64,000 bases of DNA from Streptomyces sp. SLBN-31 (GCF_006715395.1 NZ_VFNC01000001.1:4154001-4218000); one strand, 5' to 3'; numbered from the stretch's first letter, positions 1 to 8,695 are shown. A program made the numbers and translations. Notes: generated by a model not told the origin, from the sequence alone.

Positions 1-124
1 GTGGCTTCTGCGTGCATCGCCCGGCCGGTGGGATCCAGGACCGGGCAACGGGTGACGGACAGGGCTGTTGTCATGGGGGACTTCCTGACTTCGGATCGGA
101 GGGGCGGGTTACGTCGGCTTTCGC
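1..124. other. No gene seen at the left edge
   Basis: Short stretch downstream of the minus-strand permease gene. The open frames here have no family resemblance and lie opposite the permease. I see no clear terminator. Confidence 0.4.
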
Positions 125-1465
125 TCAGCTGCCGGCGGTGGCGACGTCGGCGGGCGCGGCCACCGGCCGTGCGGCAGCGGCAGGTTGGGCGGGTGGGCCG
201 ACGGGGCGCTCACGCAGGAACAGCGACGCGGCCAGGCCGATGACGCCGGTCGCGGCCATGTACAGGGCGATGGGCGTCCAGCTGTGGTACCTGCCGAGCA
301 GGGAGGTGGCGATGAGGGGGCTGACGGCGCCGCCGAGCAGACCGCCCACGTTGTAGCTGATGGACATCCCGGAGTAGCGCAGCGCCGTGGGGAACAGCTG
401 CGGGTAGAACGCGCCCTGCACGCCGTAGTTCGCGGCGAACCCGGCGAACAGGATCAGGAAGCCGAGCGCCATCAGCGGCAGGGACCTGGTCCCAAGCAGC
501 GGGAACCAGACGAAGGGGGCCACCGTCATGACGGCGATGCCGCCGACGAAGACCGCCTTGCGGCCGCGGCGGTCCCCGAGCCGGCCGAAGAACGGCATGG
601 CGACGATCAAAAAGAGGCACGACCCGGCGAGCAGCGTCAGCATCTGCGAGCGGCTCACGTGGAGGGTCGCGGCGTATTTGAGGGAGAACACCGACCCGAG
701 GTAGAAGACCAGGAACATCGGCAGCGCCGACAGCGACGCGCACAGGGTGAGCAGACCGTGCCGCCCCACGATCTCCAGCGCCGGTACGGTCCTGACGGCG
801 CCCTCGGACTTCACCTGCTCGAACTCGGGGGTCTCCGCCAGCCGCAGCCGCACGCGCAGCGCGAAGGCCACGAGCACCGCGCTGAACAAAAACGGCAGCC
901 GCCATCCCCACGCCAGCACCTGACGCTCCGGCAGCAGGGTGACCAGCAGCAGCACGCCGTTGGCCAGCAGCAGCCCCCAGGCGTTGCCGGTGCCGACGAT
1001 CGCGGTGAGCAGGCCCCGCCTGCTGGGCCGGGCGTTCTCCAGCGCCATCAGGAAACCGCCGCTGGACTCCCCGCCGAGCGAGCACCCTTGCACGAACCGC
1101 AGGACGGTCAGCAGGACCGGGGCGGCGACTCCGATCGTGCGGTAGGTGGGCAGCAGGCCGATCAGGACCGTCGCGCCGCCCATCACGGTGAGCGTGGCGA
1201 CCAGCGTCGTCCTGCGGCCCAGCCGGTCCCCGAGGTGCCCGAACACGAGGGCACCCAGCGGCCGGCCCACGAAGGCGACCGCGAACGTCGACAGCGACAG
1301 CAGGGTCGCGGTGGTGGGGGCGAAGGAGGGGAAGAACAGGGTGCCGAAGTACAGGGACGAGAACGACCCGTAGATGAGGAACTCGTAGAACTCGATGCTG
1401 TTGCCGATGAGGCTGCTCAGTACGGCTCTTCTGCGCTGCCCTTCGGATGTGCGCAGGGAGGTCAT
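125..1465 (-). CDS. MFS permease, metabolite:H+ symporter (MHS) type
   Basis: Predicted inner-membrane proton-coupled carrier of 446 residues, the usual MHS length. The N-terminus carries the typical MHS opening (IEFYEFLIYGSFSSLYFG, near residues 23-40). The loop between helices 2 and 3 carries GHLGDRLGRR, the MFS signature, and a second copy of that type (FFGRLGDRRGRKA) sits between helices 8 and 9. About 12 hydrophobic segments are visible, with an Ala-rich hydrophilic C-terminus. The ATG is preceded by GAAGGAG five bases away. The family takes up small organic acids and osmolytes such as citrate, shikimate or proline-betaine. The substrate cannot be read from the sequence. It stands alone, next to a TnpB element. 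Confidence 0.85.
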   Translation of the reverse strand: MTSLRTSEGQRRRAVLSSLIGNSIEFYEFLIYGSFSSLYFGTLFFPSFAPTTATLLSLSTFAVAFVGRPLGALVFGHLGDRLGRRTTLVATLTVMGGATVLIGLLPTYRTIGVAAPVLLTVLRFVQGCSLGGESSGGFLMALENARPSRRGLLTAIVGTGNAWGLLLANGVLLLVTLLPERQVLAWGWRLPFLFSAVLVAFALRVRLRLAETPEFEQVKSEGAVRTVPALEIVGRHGLLTLCASLSALPMFLVFYLGSVFSLKYAATLHVSRSQMLTLLAGSCLFLIVAMPFFGRLGDRRGRKAVFVGGIAVMTVAPFVWFPLLGTRSLPLMALGFLILFAGFAANYGVQGAFYPQLFPTALRYSGMSISYNVGGLLGGAVSPLIATSLLGRYHSWTPIALYMAATGVIGLAASLFLRERPVGPPAQPAAAARPVAAPADVATAGS

Positions 1466-1486
1466 CGTGGCTCCTTCGTGGATGCC

Positions 1487-1515
1487 GCGGCCTTCAGGCC
1501 GGGGAGGAATCGAAG
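1487..1515. repeat. IS605/TnpB-type end motif, left copy
   Basis: The stretch CCTTCAGGCCGGGGAGGAA nearly repeats the hairpin-plus-GGGGAGGAA motif found just after the TnpB gene (2817-2846). It lies in the leader of the permease gene. It is either the remains of another element's right end or part of this element's left flank. Confidence 0.45.
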
Positions 1516-1620
1516 TTCCTGCGGAGCAGGGCAGGGAAAGGCGAATCGCCTCTGCGGCGGTTCGGTGTGTGCGGTCGGCCGACGCCCGGTCCTCACAGGG
1601 GAGCTGATAGAACGTGAGGT

Positions 1621-2829
1621 ATGGCGCGGCAGGTCAAGCGGGCGTTCAGGTATCGCTTTTACCCCACGGACGAGCAGGCGGCGGAGCTGTCGCGCACGTT
1701 CGGCTGCGTCCGCCTGGTGTTCAACAGGGCGTTGGAGGAGCGCACCCGGGCCTGGTACGGCGAGCAGCGCCGCATCTCCTACGTGCAGTCCTCCGCCGCG
1801 CTCACCCAGTGGAAGAAGACCGAGGAGCTGGCCTTCCTGACCGAGGTGTCCTCCGTTCCGCTGCAGCAGGCGCTGCGTCATCTGCAGACGGCGTTCGCCA
1901 ACTTCTTCGCCAAGCGCGCGAAGTATCCGCGGTACAAGAGCCGGAAGAAGTCCCGCGCGTCGGCCGAATACACCCGCTCCGCCTTCACCTGGCGCGAGGG
2001 GAAGCTCACGCTGGCCAAGATGGCGCAGCCGCTGGACGTCCGCTGGTCGCGGCCGTTGCCCGAGGGTGCGGAGCCGACCACGGTGACCGTCTCCCGCGAT
2101 GCGGCGGGCCGTTGGTTTGTGTCCCTGCTGTGCGAGGACTCCGTCGCAGCGGCCCCCGCCACGAACACGGTGGTCGGCCTGGACGCCGGGATCACCTCGC
2201 TGGTGACCTTGTCCACCGGCGAAAAGGTGGCCAACCCCCGACACGACCGCCGCGACCGTGCCCGCCTGGCGAAGTCCCAGCGGGAGCTGTCCCGCAAGGC
2301 CAAGGGCTCCGCGAACCGGGAGAAAGCCCGTCGTCGCGTCGCCAGGGTCCACGCGCGGATCGCCGACCGGCGCCGCGACTTCCTGCACAAGGTGTCGACT
2401 CGACTCGTCCGTGAGAACCAAACGGTCGTGATCGAGGACCTCACCGTCCGCAACCTGCTGAAGAACGGCACGCTCGCGCGCGCCATTTCCGATGCGGCAT
2501 GGACGGACCTGCGCATGATGCTGGAGTACAAGTGCGCCTGGTACGGGCGCGAACTCGTGGTGATCGACCGCTTCTTCCCCTCCAGCAAGCTGTGTGGGAA
2601 CTGTGGCACGGTCTTCGAGAAGCTGCCGCTCAACGTCCGCGCGTGGACGTGCGAGTGCGGCGCCGTGCACGACCGCGACGTGAACGCGGCACGCAACATT
2701 CTGGCCGCCGGGCTGGCGGCGTCTGCCTGTGGAGACGGTGTAAGACCTCAACGGGAGTCCTCCCGGACGGGGCGGTCGTCGGAGAAGCAGGAACCCCAGC
2801 GGGCGACCGCTGGAATCCCCCGCCTTTAG
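1621..2829 (+). CDS. tnpB: TnpB, RNA-guided nuclease of an IS200/IS605-group element
   Basis: Full-length 402-residue TnpB/OrfB. The N-terminal helix-turn-helix part (residues 1-50) reads FRYRFYPTDEQ. The RuvC-like nuclease is complete: Asp near residue 187 in VVGLDAGITSL, Glu near 272 in VVIEDLTVRNL, and Asp in DRDVNAARN near 351-353. A four-Cys zinc ribbon (CGNCG and CECG) lies between the last two. In this family the protein uses an RNA from its own 3' end and the element's right end to cut DNA next to a short TAM, which helps keep the element in place. No tnpA (Y1 transposase) lies beside it, so movement would need a TnpA in trans. All catalytic residues are present, so it is probably active. 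Confidence 0.93.
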   Translation: MARQVKRAFRYRFYPTDEQAAELSRTFGCVRLVFNRALEERTRAWYGEQRRISYVQSSAALTQWKKTEELAFLTEVSSVPLQQALRHLQTAFANFFAKRAKYPRYKSRKKSRASAEYTRSAFTWREGKLTLAKMAQPLDVRWSRPLPEGAEPTTVTVSRDAAGRWFVSLLCEDSVAAAPATNTVVGLDAGITSLVTLSTGEKVANPRHDRRDRARLAKSQRELSRKAKGSANREKARRRVARVHARIADRRRDFLHKVSTRLVRENQTVVIEDLTVRNLLKNGTLARAISDAAWTDLRMMLEYKCAWYGRELVVIDRFFPSSKLCGNCGTVFEKLPLNVRAWTCECGAVHDRDVNAARNILAAGLAASACGDGVRPQRESSRTGRSSEKQEPQRATAGIPRL

Positions 2830-2846
2830 GCAGGGGAGGAAGTCAA
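2700..2846 (+). ncRNA. Putative reRNA (omega RNA) region and right end of the TnpB element
   Basis: The last ~130 bases of tnpB run into an imperfect hairpin (CCCCGCCT/AGGCAGGGG, 2817-2835) followed by GGAGGAAGTCAA. The same layout follows the other two TnpB relics in this window. In studied TnpB systems this position yields the scaffold RNA, and bases just past the right end (here about 2847 on) act as the guide. The boundary at GTCAA is inferred from the relic at 27575-27823. The 5' end of the RNA is not visible. Confidence 0.45.
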
Positions 2847-3015
2847 GGCGTCTCCGAGGCTCAGTGGTCGACGGTGCCGGTGAAGGGGGTGGGCCGGGGC
2901 CGGACGAGCGGGCAGCGCCGGTGAAACGCGCGGCCCGTCCGCCCATGGCAGGACGTGCGCCCGAACGCGCGGCGCACGCCACCGCCGCGGCCGCCCCCGG
3001 TCGAAGGCGGGCCAG

Positions 3016-4719
3016 CTAGCTGGAAAAGTCCTCCTCCCACCACTCCTGCGCCGAGCGCGTGAGCCGCTGCTCCTCGCGCCGGCGCAGCTCGGCCCGCTGG
3101 GTCTTGCCGGAGATGGTCTTGGGCAGCTCGGCGAACTCGATCCGGCGTATCCGCTTGTAGGGGGCGAGGTGTTCGCGGGCGTGCGCGAGGATCTGCTGCG
3201 CGGTCTGCGCCTCCGGCCGGTAGTCGGCGGCCAGGGCGATGTAGGCCTTGGGGACGGCCAGGCGCAGCGGCTCGGGGGAGGGCACCACAGCGGCGTCGGC
3301 GACGGCCGCGTGCCGCAGCAGCACGCTCTCCAGTTCGAAGGGGGAGATGCGGTAGTCGGACGCCTTGAAGACGTCGTCGCCGCGTCCCAGGTAGCGGAAG
3401 AGGCCCTCGGCGTCGCGGGTGGCGAAGTCGCCGGTGTGGTAGAGGCCGCCGTGCAGGGCGCGGGCGGTCGCCTCGGGATCGCCGAGGTAGCCGCTCATCA
3501 GACCCAGCGGCCGGCCGGCCAGCGGCAGGCAGATCTCGCCCTCCGCCGCCCCGTCCAGGAGGGGGGTGTTGGTCCGCGCGTCCAGCAGGGCCACGTCGTA
3601 GCCCGGCAGCGCCCAGCCCAGCGCGCCCTCCACGGCCGGCATCCCCGGCGGGGTGCCGATCTGGGCGGTGGTCTCGGTCTGCCCGTAGCCGTCCCGTACG
3701 GTGACGCCCCAGGCGTCGCGGATGCGGTGCACGACCCCCGCGTTGAGCGGTTCCCCGGCGGCCACCGCCTCGCGCAGCCGGATGGGCCAGCGGGTCAGGT
3801 CCTCCTGGATGAGGCTGCGCCACACGGTGGGCGGCGCGCAGAAGGAGGTCGCCGCGCAGCGGGACATCATCTGAAGCAGCGGACGGGCCGCGAACCGGGG
3901 CTGGTTGACGACCAGGACCGTGGCCTGCGCGTTCCAGGGGGCGAACAGGCAGCTCCAGGCGTGTTTCGCCCAGCCGGGCGAGGAGATGTTCAGGTGCACA
4001 TCCCCGGGGCGCAGCCCGAGCCAGTACATGGTCGACAGGTGACCGACCGGATAGCTCAGCCCGGTGTGGCCGACCATCTTGGGGCGGGCCGTGGTGCCGG
4101 AGGTGAAGTAGATGAGCGAGGGCTCCTCGGGCCGGGTCCGTACCGCCTCCCGCAGCGGTGCGGCGGCGTAGGCCCGCTGGTAGTCCTGCCAGCCCGCCAC
4201 CGGGTCCCCGACGGCGACGCGTGTCCAACTGCCGTGCAGGCCGTCGAGTTTGGGGGTGAGGTCGGCCTGGGCGATGACGTGCCGCACCGCGCCGCGCTCC
4301 AGCCGTTCGGCCAGGTCCTCGGGGGTCAGCTGGACGGCCGCGGGGATGACTGCGGCGCCCAGCCGGAACGCGGCCAGCACGCACTCCCACAGCTCCACCC
4401 GGTTGCCGAGCATGAGCAGGACACGGTCCCCGCGCCGCACGCCGATCGATTGCAGCCATCCGGCGACCCGCCGGGAGCGTTCGGCCAGTTCGGCGAAGCT
4501 GACGGCCGTGTCGGCGAGGATGGCGCCGTGCCGGTCGAGGTCGAGCACGCGCAGCGCGGTGGCGTCGTTGCCGTCGGAGATGACGTCGAACCAGTCCGCG
4601 ACCCAGCTGAACGTCTCGCCGAGGGCGGGCCGGGGGAAGGCGCGGGCGCGCGGCAGGTCCCCGTAGGAGGACAGCAGGTGGTCGCGGGCGCGCCGGAACG
4701 CTTCGGTCGCTTCACGCAT
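3016..4719 (-). CDS. AMP-forming acyl-CoA ligase
   Basis: Adenylate-forming ligase of 567 residues that should activate a carboxylic acid to its CoA thioester. Visible motifs: the P-loop-like IYFTSGTTARPKM, the A5-type DGYGQTETT, YHTGDFATRD, and the C-terminal GKTQRAELRRRE with the catalytic Lys in PKTISGKTQ. The layout resembles medium-chain or aromatic acyl-CoA synthetases, and I cannot name the substrate. The start chosen is the ATG at 4719. The frame stays open upstream, but there it overlaps the crotonase gene. It is the last gene of the minus-strand paa-like operon, five bases after the crotonase stop, so it most likely loads the acid processed by the epoxidase-like complex. Confidence 0.9.
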   Translation of the reverse strand: MREATEAFRRARDHLLSSYGDLPRARAFPRPALGETFSWVADWFDVISDGNDATALRVLDLDRHGAILADTAVSFAELAERSRRVAGWLQSIGVRRGDRVLLMLGNRVELWECVLAAFRLGAAVIPAAVQLTPEDLAERLERGAVRHVIAQADLTPKLDGLHGSWTRVAVGDPVAGWQDYQRAYAAAPLREAVRTRPEEPSLIYFTSGTTARPKMVGHTGLSYPVGHLSTMYWLGLRPGDVHLNISSPGWAKHAWSCLFAPWNAQATVLVVNQPRFAARPLLQMMSRCAATSFCAPPTVWRSLIQEDLTRWPIRLREAVAAGEPLNAGVVHRIRDAWGVTVRDGYGQTETTAQIGTPPGMPAVEGALGWALPGYDVALLDARTNTPLLDGAAEGEICLPLAGRPLGLMSGYLGDPEATARALHGGLYHTGDFATRDAEGLFRYLGRGDDVFKASDYRISPFELESVLLRHAAVADAAVVPSPEPLRLAVPKAYIALAADYRPEAQTAQQILAHAREHLAPYKRIRRIEFAELPKTISGKTQRAELRRREEQRLTRSAQEWWEEDFSS

Positions 4720-4724
4720 GAGGG

Positions 4725-5507
4725 CTACCTCCCGTTGAAGGTGGCGCGGCCGGGCCCGTCGGCGGCGAAGGTCCGCATGCCGCTCAGCCGGTCCTCGGTG
4801 GCGAACAGGGCGGCGAACACCGACCGTTCGATGGCCAGACCGGAGGCCAGGTCGGTCGCAAGGCCCTGGTCGACGGCCGTCTTGGCGGCGTGCAGGGCCA
4901 GGGCGGGGCCCTTTTCGAAGCGCCGCGCCCAGCGCAGCGCGGCGGGCAGCACCTGGCCGGTCGGCACGACCTGGTCCACCAGGCCCAGTTCCAGGGCCTC
5001 CTCCGCTTTGACCTGGCGGCCGGTGAAGATGAGTTCCTTGGCCTTGGCCGGGCCGATCAGCCGGGGCAGCCGCTGGGTGCCGCCGGCTCCGGGGATGACG
5101 CCGAGCAGGACCTCGGGCAGTCCCAGGCGGGCCTCGGTTCCGCAGATGCGGGCGTCGGCGGTCAGCGCCAGCTCGCAACCGCCGCCGAGGGCGGGCCCGT
5201 TGATCGCGGCCACCACCGGTTTGGGGATGGCGGCCACCGCGTCGAAGGCGCCCTGGAGGACCGGGGCGTGGGCCACCATCTCGGCGTGCGTCATCGCGGC
5301 CATCTCCTTGATGTCGCCGCCGGCCGAGAAGGCCGTGGGCCCGCCGTACAGGACCACCGCGCGGATCCGCTCGTCGCCTGTGGCCTGCTCGGCCGCGGCG
5401 CGCAGCGCCAACTGGGCCGCACGGTCCAGGACGTTCAGCGGCGGCCGGTCAAGGCGCAGGATGCCCACCGCTCCGTCGAGGTCCAGGTACGCGGAGAGGC
5501 GTTCCAT
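4725..5507 (-). CDS. Enoyl-CoA hydratase/isomerase (crotonase family)
   Basis: 260-residue crotonase-fold enzyme. The oxyanion-hole segments FSAGGDIKEM and INGPALGGGCELAL are present. Both glutamates typical of hydratases are seen, one in GGGCEL and one in GLPEVLLGVIPGAGG. In the phenylacetate pathway crotonases (PaaF/PaaG) hydrate or isomerise ring-epoxide and enoyl-CoA products, so a similar role on this operon's product is plausible. ATG at 5507 is used. A TTG at 5525 overlapping the upstream SDR stop would add six residues and would give translational coupling. Confidence 0.88.
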   Translation of the reverse strand: MERLSAYLDLDGAVGILRLDRPPLNVLDRAAQLALRAAAEQATGDERIRAVVLYGGPTAFSAGGDIKEMAAMTHAEMVAHAPVLQGAFDAVAAIPKPVVAAINGPALGGGCELALTADARICGTEARLGLPEVLLGVIPGAGGTQRLPRLIGPAKAKELIFTGRQVKAEEALELGLVDQVVPTGQVLPAALRWARRFEKGPALALHAAKTAVDQGLATDLASGLAIERSVFAALFATEDRLSGMRTFAADGPGRATFNGR

Positions 5508-5521
5508 CGTGGGGGTGCTGG

Positions 5522-6265
5522 TCAAGACCACAGCAGGCCTCCGTTGACTTCGAGGACGTGGCCGTTGACGTAGCTGGATTCGGGACCGGCCAGGAACAGG
5601 GCCGCGTCGGCGGCCTCGTCGGCGCCGCCGGGCCGGCCGAGGGCCAGCCGGGTCTTGTAGCGCGCCCAGATCTTGTCGTTCTCGGTGAGCTGCTGGCCCA
5701 TGCCCTCGTCGAGGATGCCGGGGGCCAGGGAGTTGACCAGGATGCCGCGGGGGCCGAGCTCGATGGCGCTGACGCGGGTGAACATCTCCACCGCGGCCTT
5801 GGTGGCGCAGTATCCGGCCGCGCCGATGGCGACCCGGGTGGCCATGCTGGAGGAGACGTTGATGATCCGGGGGGCCTGGCTGCGTTCCAGGTAGGGAATG
5901 GCCGCCTGGGTGCACAGGAACACCCCGGTGAGGTTGGTGGCCACCATGTCCTGCCAGTCGGTGACCGGCAGCCGGTCCACCCGCCCGTCCCGGCTCACGC
6001 CGGCGTTGGCGACCAGGATGTCCACGCCGCCGAACCGGTCGGCGGTCTCGGCCATCAGTGCGGCGACCGAGTCGGGGCTGGTGACGTCGACCGGGACGTA
6101 GGCGCCGCGGCCGGGGGAGAGGTCGAGGACCTCCTTGATGTCGTAGGGGTTGCGGGCCGCGCAGACCACCTGCGCGCCCTCGAGCAGGTAGCGTTCCGCG
6201 ATCGCGCGGCCCAGTCCCCGGGAGCCCCCGGTGATCACGGCCGTCTTTCCGGCGAGCCTCATCAT
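5522..6265 (-). CDS. Short-chain dehydrogenase/reductase (SDR)
   Basis: Classical NAD(P)-dependent SDR of 247 residues. The cofactor motif GGSRGLGRA is near residue 14, NAG follows strand 4, and the catalytic Ser and YCATK motif are present. The C-terminus ends VNGHVLEVNGGLLWS, typical of FabG-like 3-oxoacyl reductases. It starts with two consecutive ATGs (6265 and 6262) overlapping the paaD stop in an ATGATGA arrangement, so the two genes are translationally coupled. It probably reduces a 3-keto or hydroxyacyl-CoA intermediate made by the ketosynthases or crotonase of the same operon. Confidence 0.88.
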   Translation of the reverse strand: MMRLAGKTAVITGGSRGLGRAIAERYLLEGAQVVCAARNPYDIKEVLDLSPGRGAYVPVDVTSPDSVAALMAETADRFGGVDILVANAGVSRDGRVDRLPVTDWQDMVATNLTGVFLCTQAAIPYLERSQAPRIINVSSSMATRVAIGAAGYCATKAAVEMFTRVSAIELGPRGILVNSLAPGILDEGMGQQLTENDKIWARYKTRLALGRPGGADEAADAALFLAGPESSYVNGHVLEVNGGLLWS

Positions 6266-6777
6266 GATCCTCCTTGCCTGACGTGGGGGACCGGGAGCAC
6301 GGCGGAGCAGCCGGCCGTCCCGATCACATCGAAGGGCGATCCGCAGCCGCGGCAGTCGTAGGGCACCTTGCAGACCGCGCCGCCGAAGCGGCCTGCCCGT
6401 ACGACGTCGTCGCCGGCGCAGTAGGGGCAGCGGGGCGTGGTGCCCGCCACGCGGTAGCCGGCGGTGCGCAGGGCGTCGTGCCCGGCGGCGGTCACCGCGG
6501 CGGGCTGCCATGTGCCGCGCTCCCACACGATCTCGATTGCGTGCCCGGGCGCGGCGCCGGTGAGGGCGGAGCGCACCCGCCGGGCGATTTCGCCGCGGGC
6601 GGGGCAGCTGAGCCGGGTGGGGGCGAGGTGGACCACGATCCGGCCGTCGGTGCGGGACACCGAGCGCACCACTCCGAGGTCGCCCAGGGTCACGTCGATC
6701 TCCGGATCGAGCACGTCGGCGACGACGCCGGTGAGCGGGTCGGGGGACGGAATCGCGGCGGTGGCAGGGGTGTTCAC
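6262..6777 (-). CDS. paaD: PaaD-like iron-sulfur/diiron maturation protein
   Basis: 171-residue PaaD (PaaJ) homologue. The N-terminal half is a MIP18/DUF59 domain (VLDPEIDVTLGDLGVVRSV and the conserved Cys in LSCPARGEI). The C-terminal half is a zinc-ribbon-like Cys cluster (CPYC near residue 121, then C..DCRGCG). PaaD is needed for assembly of the phenylacetyl-CoA epoxidase PaaABC but is not part of the core catalytic complex. The GTG start overlaps the PaaB-PaaC stop (GTGA), so it is translated together with it. Its presence shows the oxygenase locus is organised like a genuine paa cluster. Confidence 0.85.
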   Translation of the reverse strand: MNTPATAAIPSPDPLTGVVADVLDPEIDVTLGDLGVVRSVSRTDGRIVVHLAPTRLSCPARGEIARRVRSALTGAAPGHAIEIVWERGTWQPAAVTAAGHDALRTAGYRVAGTTPRCPYCAGDDVVRAGRFGGAVCKVPYDCRGCGSPFDVIGTAGCSAVLPVPHVRQGGS

Positions 6778-7808
6778 AGGAACACCTCCGGGGCGTAGTG
6801 CTCGCGCACGAGGCGGCCGCGCGCCAGGCAGTCGGCCAGCACGCTGCCGCCGCTTCCCGCGGCCCGCGGCACCGGCTGGTGCGGCAGGCGGGAGCCGGGG
6901 ACGCCGCTGTCACCGACGAGTGCCGTCAGACGCGCGTGCAGCGCCTGAGTCACGGCGTCGTGCGGGCCGGCGCCGAACAGGTCGCCGGCGCAGTGCGTCA
7001 CCTCGGCGTAGGCCTGGGTGAACTCCTCACTCGTCTCGGGCCAGGCGGCCAGCGCCCGCGCCCAGCGCCGCCAGTGCTCCAGGTGGACCAGCTGTTCGTC
7101 GCGGATGGCGGCGAACGCGGGCTCGCCGGCGGCCCGTTCCTCGGCGAGCACACTGACGGCCGCGGAGATCACCAGAGCGCACACCACGGTGGACGGCCAG
7201 TCGGTGAGCCGTCCGATGACACGGGAGACCCGCCACTGCTCCTGCGGCCGTTCGAAGAGGTGGGCGTCGGCGGCGGACGCGTCGAATCCGTGCAGTGACA
7301 GGATGGTCTCGGCGTGCGCCAGTGCCTCCTGCCCGATGGAGCCGACCGCCAGGGACTCCTCCAGGTCGATGTAGTCGACGATGCGTTCGCCCAGCCGGTT
7401 GCCCAGCACGAACAGGTCCTCGGCGAGTGCCAGCCACAGTCCGCTCCGGGCGCGGCCGGCGCTCTCGCGCCTCTCGTTGTCGTGCGGGGCCGCGGAGTTG
7501 TGCTGCGGGGTGTCGGGGGCGGCGGAGCGGTCGCGGCGGCGGGTGGTGGGGAAGCCGGGCTGGCGGTGCGGCATCCGGGTCTTGGCGGCGAGCAGGCCGC
7601 GGTCCTCGGCGCTGGAGACGATCAGGTCGGTGCGCCGTACCACCCAGAGCCGGAAGAGGTCGTCGCGGCGCCCGTAGGTCTCCTTGGCCAGGTGCCAGGC
7701 GGCGTCCCGGCGCGGCGCGACGAGGGAGCCGACGTGATTGAGCGGCGAGCCGCTGCCGGTCTGTGCGAACACCTCGTAGACGTCGGTGTCGGCGGGAACG
7801 TGCGGCAT
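6774..7808 (-). CDS. paaBC: Fused PaaB-PaaC subunit of a phenylacetyl-CoA-epoxidase-like complex
   Basis: 344-residue protein made of two normally separate subunits. Residues 1 to about 95 match PaaB: DVYEVFAQTGSG, HVGSLVAPRRDAAWHLAKE and LFRLWVVRRTDLIVS. After a roughly 25-residue Arg/Pro-rich linker, residues ~120-344 match PaaC, the helical ferritin-like partner of PaaA (LALAEDLFVLGNRLGERI, IGQEALAHAETIL, EEFTQAYAEV). In characterised bacteria PaaB is a ~95-residue bridging protein encoded separately from the ~250-residue PaaC. The join is in one continuous frame with no stop. The start overlaps the paaA stop (ATGA). The fusion probably fixes the B:C ratio. Confidence 0.85.
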   Translation of the reverse strand: MPHVPADTDVYEVFAQTGSGSPLNHVGSLVAPRRDAAWHLAKETYGRRDDLFRLWVVRRTDLIVSSAEDRGLLAAKTRMPHRQPGFPTTRRRDRSAAPDTPQHNSAAPHDNERRESAGRARSGLWLALAEDLFVLGNRLGERIVDYIDLEESLAVGSIGQEALAHAETILSLHGFDASAADAHLFERPQEQWRVSRVIGRLTDWPSTVVCALVISAAVSVLAEERAAGEPAFAAIRDEQLVHLEHWRRWARALAAWPETSEEFTQAYAEVTHCAGDLFGAGPHDAVTQALHARLTALVGDSGVPGSRLPHQPVPRAAGSGGSVLADCLARGRLVREHYAPEVFL

Positions 7809-8695
7809 CACGCCACCCCCCGCAGGGCGCGCCGGTAGCGCGCGTTGCGGTCCAGGGCACCGCGCACCCAGTCCAGCCGGCGCTGTGAGGCGGGGCCGCC
7901 GTTTGCGATGACCTTCTTCACCTCGGCCCAGTCGGGCATCGCGAACTCCCATGCACCTGAAGGCAGTTGGCGGGCCAGTGCGGGATCCACGTGCACGCCG
8001 AGCTTCTCGAAGACCGGGATGATCTTGCCGAGCCAGGCCTGGCGCAGCTCGTCGTTGCCGTCGGGCTTCAGCCCGATCTGGTGCATGCGATTGGCGTGCA
8101 GCGTCTCGGTGTCCGGCGGGCCGAGGTAGGCCAGCACCCGCGGCAGCCACGTCTCGAAGCCCTCCTGCACGCGGCGGCGCTGGTCGGCGTCTCCGTGCGT
8201 CAGCACCTCGTGGGTCAGATCCAGGGCGTGCTGGTAGTGGAAGGACTCCTCGCGCTCGATCTTGCGCAGCGCCCGGCTGTAGGGCAGGTAGACGCCCTTC
8301 ATCAGCGACCGGAACTGGAAGATCGCCGCCGAGTTCATCAGCAGCAGCCCCGGGCCGAACTCCTCCCAGGACGCGAAGGAGTAGTGGAAGATGTTGTGCA
8401 CCTTCGAGCGGCCCTCCAGGTAGTCCACCAGGATCCGCTCGCGTGGCATGCCCAGGTCCTCGGCGACCCGCGCGGCCACGTGCCCGTGGCCCACCTCGTC
8501 CTGGACCTTGGCCATCAGCATCTGCCGCCGGGTGCAGCTGGGCGCGCGGTCCAGCCACTCGGCGAACGGCAGCACGCCCACCAGCTCGTTGAGCGCCTGG
8601 ACGGTGGCGAACCGCCGGGCGCCCTCGCGTACCTCGTCGGGCATCGGGTCCCACAGTTCGTAGCGGCGGGGTTCCGCCGCTGTCGCTGTCGGCAT
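7808..8695 (-). CDS. paaA: PaaA-like catalytic subunit, diiron acyl-CoA epoxidase
   Basis: 295-residue ferritin-like oxygenase subunit close to PaaA in length (about 310). Helix motifs with metal-binding character are seen: QDEVGHGHVAARVAEDLGM and EREESFHYQHALDL (the E...EExxH pattern). The ATG at 8695 has AAAGGAAC eight bases upstream, so the longer frame from 8722 is not used. In the phenylacetate pathway PaaA epoxidises the aromatic ring of phenylacetyl-CoA using electrons from PaaE. No paaE is found in this operon, so the reductant must come from elsewhere. The substrate here may differ from phenylacetyl-CoA, because the operon also carries two ketosynthase-like genes. Confidence 0.88.
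   Translation of the reverse strand: MPTATAAEPRRYELWDPMPDEVREGARRFATVQALNELVGVLPFAEWLDRAPSCTRRQMLMAKVQDEVGHGHVAARVAEDLGMPRERILVDYLEGRSKVHNIFHYSFASWEEFGPGLLLMNSAAIFQFRSLMKGVYLPYSRALRKIEREESFHYQHALDLTHEVLTHGDADQRRRVQEGFETWLPRVLAYLGPPDTETLHANRMHQIGLKPDGNDELRQAWLGKIIPVFEKLGVHVDPALARQLPSGAWEFAMPDWAEVKKVIANGGPASQRRLDWVRGALDRNARYRRALRGVA

Noticed and set aside
185..1840. 551-codon open frame on the plus strand opposite the MFS permease
   Set aside because: Gln/Arg/Gly/His-rich, no domain, exactly antisense to a conserved membrane protein. Typical high-GC shadow frame.
1462..2982. 506-codon minus-strand frame across the TnpB gene
   Set aside because: Antisense of a fully conserved TnpB. Composition is Arg/Gly-rich with no family similarity.
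3169..5547. 792-codon plus-strand frame opposite the ligase and crotonase genes
   Set aside because: Shadow of two conserved genes. Gly/Val/Gln-rich without motifs, and it spans both genes and their gap.
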